From a bacterium (GTDB lineage Bacteria > Armatimonadota > HRBIN16), in assembly GCA_025057335.1 (NCBI GenBank), contig JANWXG010000150.1, positions 1 through 6,604 of the forward strand: DNA of 6,604 bases, given 5' to 3'. The notes beneath the pieces were generated by a model. That model was not told the origin of the DNA. It did no database searches and worked only from the letters and a program-made list of their open reading frames with translations. Shown here piece by piece: positions 5,913 to 6,604 of the stretch. The position numbers and the translations under genes were made by a program. Every line of letters begins with the position of its first letter. Positions within the stretch are counted from its first letter, which is position 1.

Positions 5913-6604
5913 ATGAGTGGGATGAGGCAGATGGAACTGTTCCACATATCGTTTCCTCCTTCCCCGTGTATCGATGGGGTAATCGGAGAAGATACGCGTC
6001 GGCTGGAAGCAAAGTATGCTGACCGCCTGCGTGACGAGCCGGGTCTTGCAAAATGGGTTTCTTATGTCGGCAACAAAAACGTCCCGATACTCCGCCTCTA
6101 CCGCTACAAAGAGGCGTTCGCTTTCCGCTTCGTAGAACAGTTTCTCGACCGTTTCGGGTTGACGGGCAAGGACTATGTTTTTGACCCCTTCTGCGGAATG
6201 GGTACCACGCTGCTTGCCTCATATGTGCACGGCATCCCCTCAATAGGCATAGATCGTCTACCTGTGGCGGTATTCATCGCTCGCACTCTACCTCTGTTTT
6301 TCGATATGGAGCCTGGCACACTAAGGCGGACCTTTGAAGGTCTGCTGGCAAGAGTGTCGCACGCCAAGCCCGCGCAGGTTGCAGATGACGTTGCCATCAT
6401 GAAAGTTGCTTTCCCTGAGGAGGTGCTCTACAGGTTGCGCCAGTGGAAGCGGGTTATCGACGACCTGGAAGGTGAGCAGCGTGAGGCATTCCTCCTCCTG
6501 TTCTTTGCAATCCTGGAACCATGTAGTTTTACCTCTAAGGATGGACAGTTTCTACGACTGCGAGGTGACAAACCGATTGCTAACCCAGACGAGATGTTGG
6601 CATA
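5913..6604 (+). CDS. DNA methyltransferase (N4-cytosine/N6-adenine type), N-terminal part, runs off window
   Basis: At least 230 residues are open to the right edge. Residues 57-80 (VPILRLYRYKEAFAFRF...) resemble the motif X region of DNA amino-methyltransferases. DPFCGMGTTLLAS at 91-103 is the SAM-binding motif I (DPF-x-G-x-GTT), followed by GIPSIGID at 107-114, whose aspartate is a probable SAM-ribose contact. EPCSFTSKDGQFLRLR at 202-217 recalls a conserved stretch of related site-specific methylases. The catalytic motif IV ((D/N/S)PP(Y/F)) is not seen and should lie beyond the window, so the X-I order excludes the beta arrangement. Start choice is uncertain: ATGs at 5913, 5922 and 5931 are all in frame after a TAA at 5907-5909, and none has a good ribosome site. 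G or C ends 26 of the first 50 codons here, against 36 of 50 in the alkaline phosphatase, hinting at foreign origin. It may be a lone methylase or part of a restriction-modification or defence locus. Confidence 0.82.
   Translation, partial: MSGMRQMELFHISFPPSPCIDGVIGEDTRRLEAKYADRLRDEPGLAKWVSYVGNKNVPILRLYRYKEAFAFRFVEQFLDRFGLTGKDYVFDPFCGMGTTLLASYVHGIPSIGIDRLPVAVFIARTLPLFFDMEPGTLRRTFEGLLARVSHAKPAQVADDVAIMKVAFPEEVLYRLRQWKRVIDDLEGEQREAFLLLFFAILEPCSFTSKDGQFLRLRGDKPIANPDEMLA

Overview
The window (G+C near 60% by eye) looks like a chromosome segment from a free-living, probably heterotrophic and possibly thermophilic bacterium. The mix of a YncE-type propeller/phosphatase fusion, a Tat-exported alkaline phosphatase, a small GH5 enzyme and G+C-rich intergenic dyads of the GGAGGG-N4-GCTCC type fits Armatimonadota-like lineages. 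That placement is an impression, since no rRNA or marker gene is present.

Layout. Positions 1-71 hold two inverted, related G+C-rich repeat units. Positions 72-426 are a gene-free leader with one -10-like box and no recognised gene. Positions 427-2823 (+) encode an exported protein made of a seven-bladed YncE/YVTN-type propeller followed by a phosphoesterase domain of the alkaline phosphatase superfamily. After a 92-bp gap with its own -10 candidate, positions 2916-4418 (+) encode a classical alkaline phosphatase with a twin-arginine leader and all metal and nucleophile residues. Positions 4419-4794 separate convergent genes and contain a 12-bp-stem hairpin and a cluster of direct and inverted repeats. 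Positions 4795-5808 (-) encode a GH5 glycoside hydrolase without a signal peptide. A 104-bp divergent gap leads to a DNA methyltransferase on the + strand (from about 5913) that runs off the window with only its N-terminal, SAM-binding part visible.

How the genes work together. The two phosphatases belong to different branches of one superfamily, are both predicted to leave the cytoplasm, and are neighbours on one strand, so they plausibly serve external phosphate release from organic phosphate esters. CTTAAC-type motifs lie upstream of both and might be a shared regulatory signal, but this is weak. The GH5 enzyme and the methyltransferase are divergent from each other and have no evident functional tie to the phosphatases. 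The methyltransferase has lower third-position G+C than the phosphatase gene and may be imported, possibly as part of a modification or defence locus beyond the right edge.

I found no convincing undescribed system. The most informative non-genic signal is the repeat family that occurs both at the left edge and in the 4628-4768 cluster.
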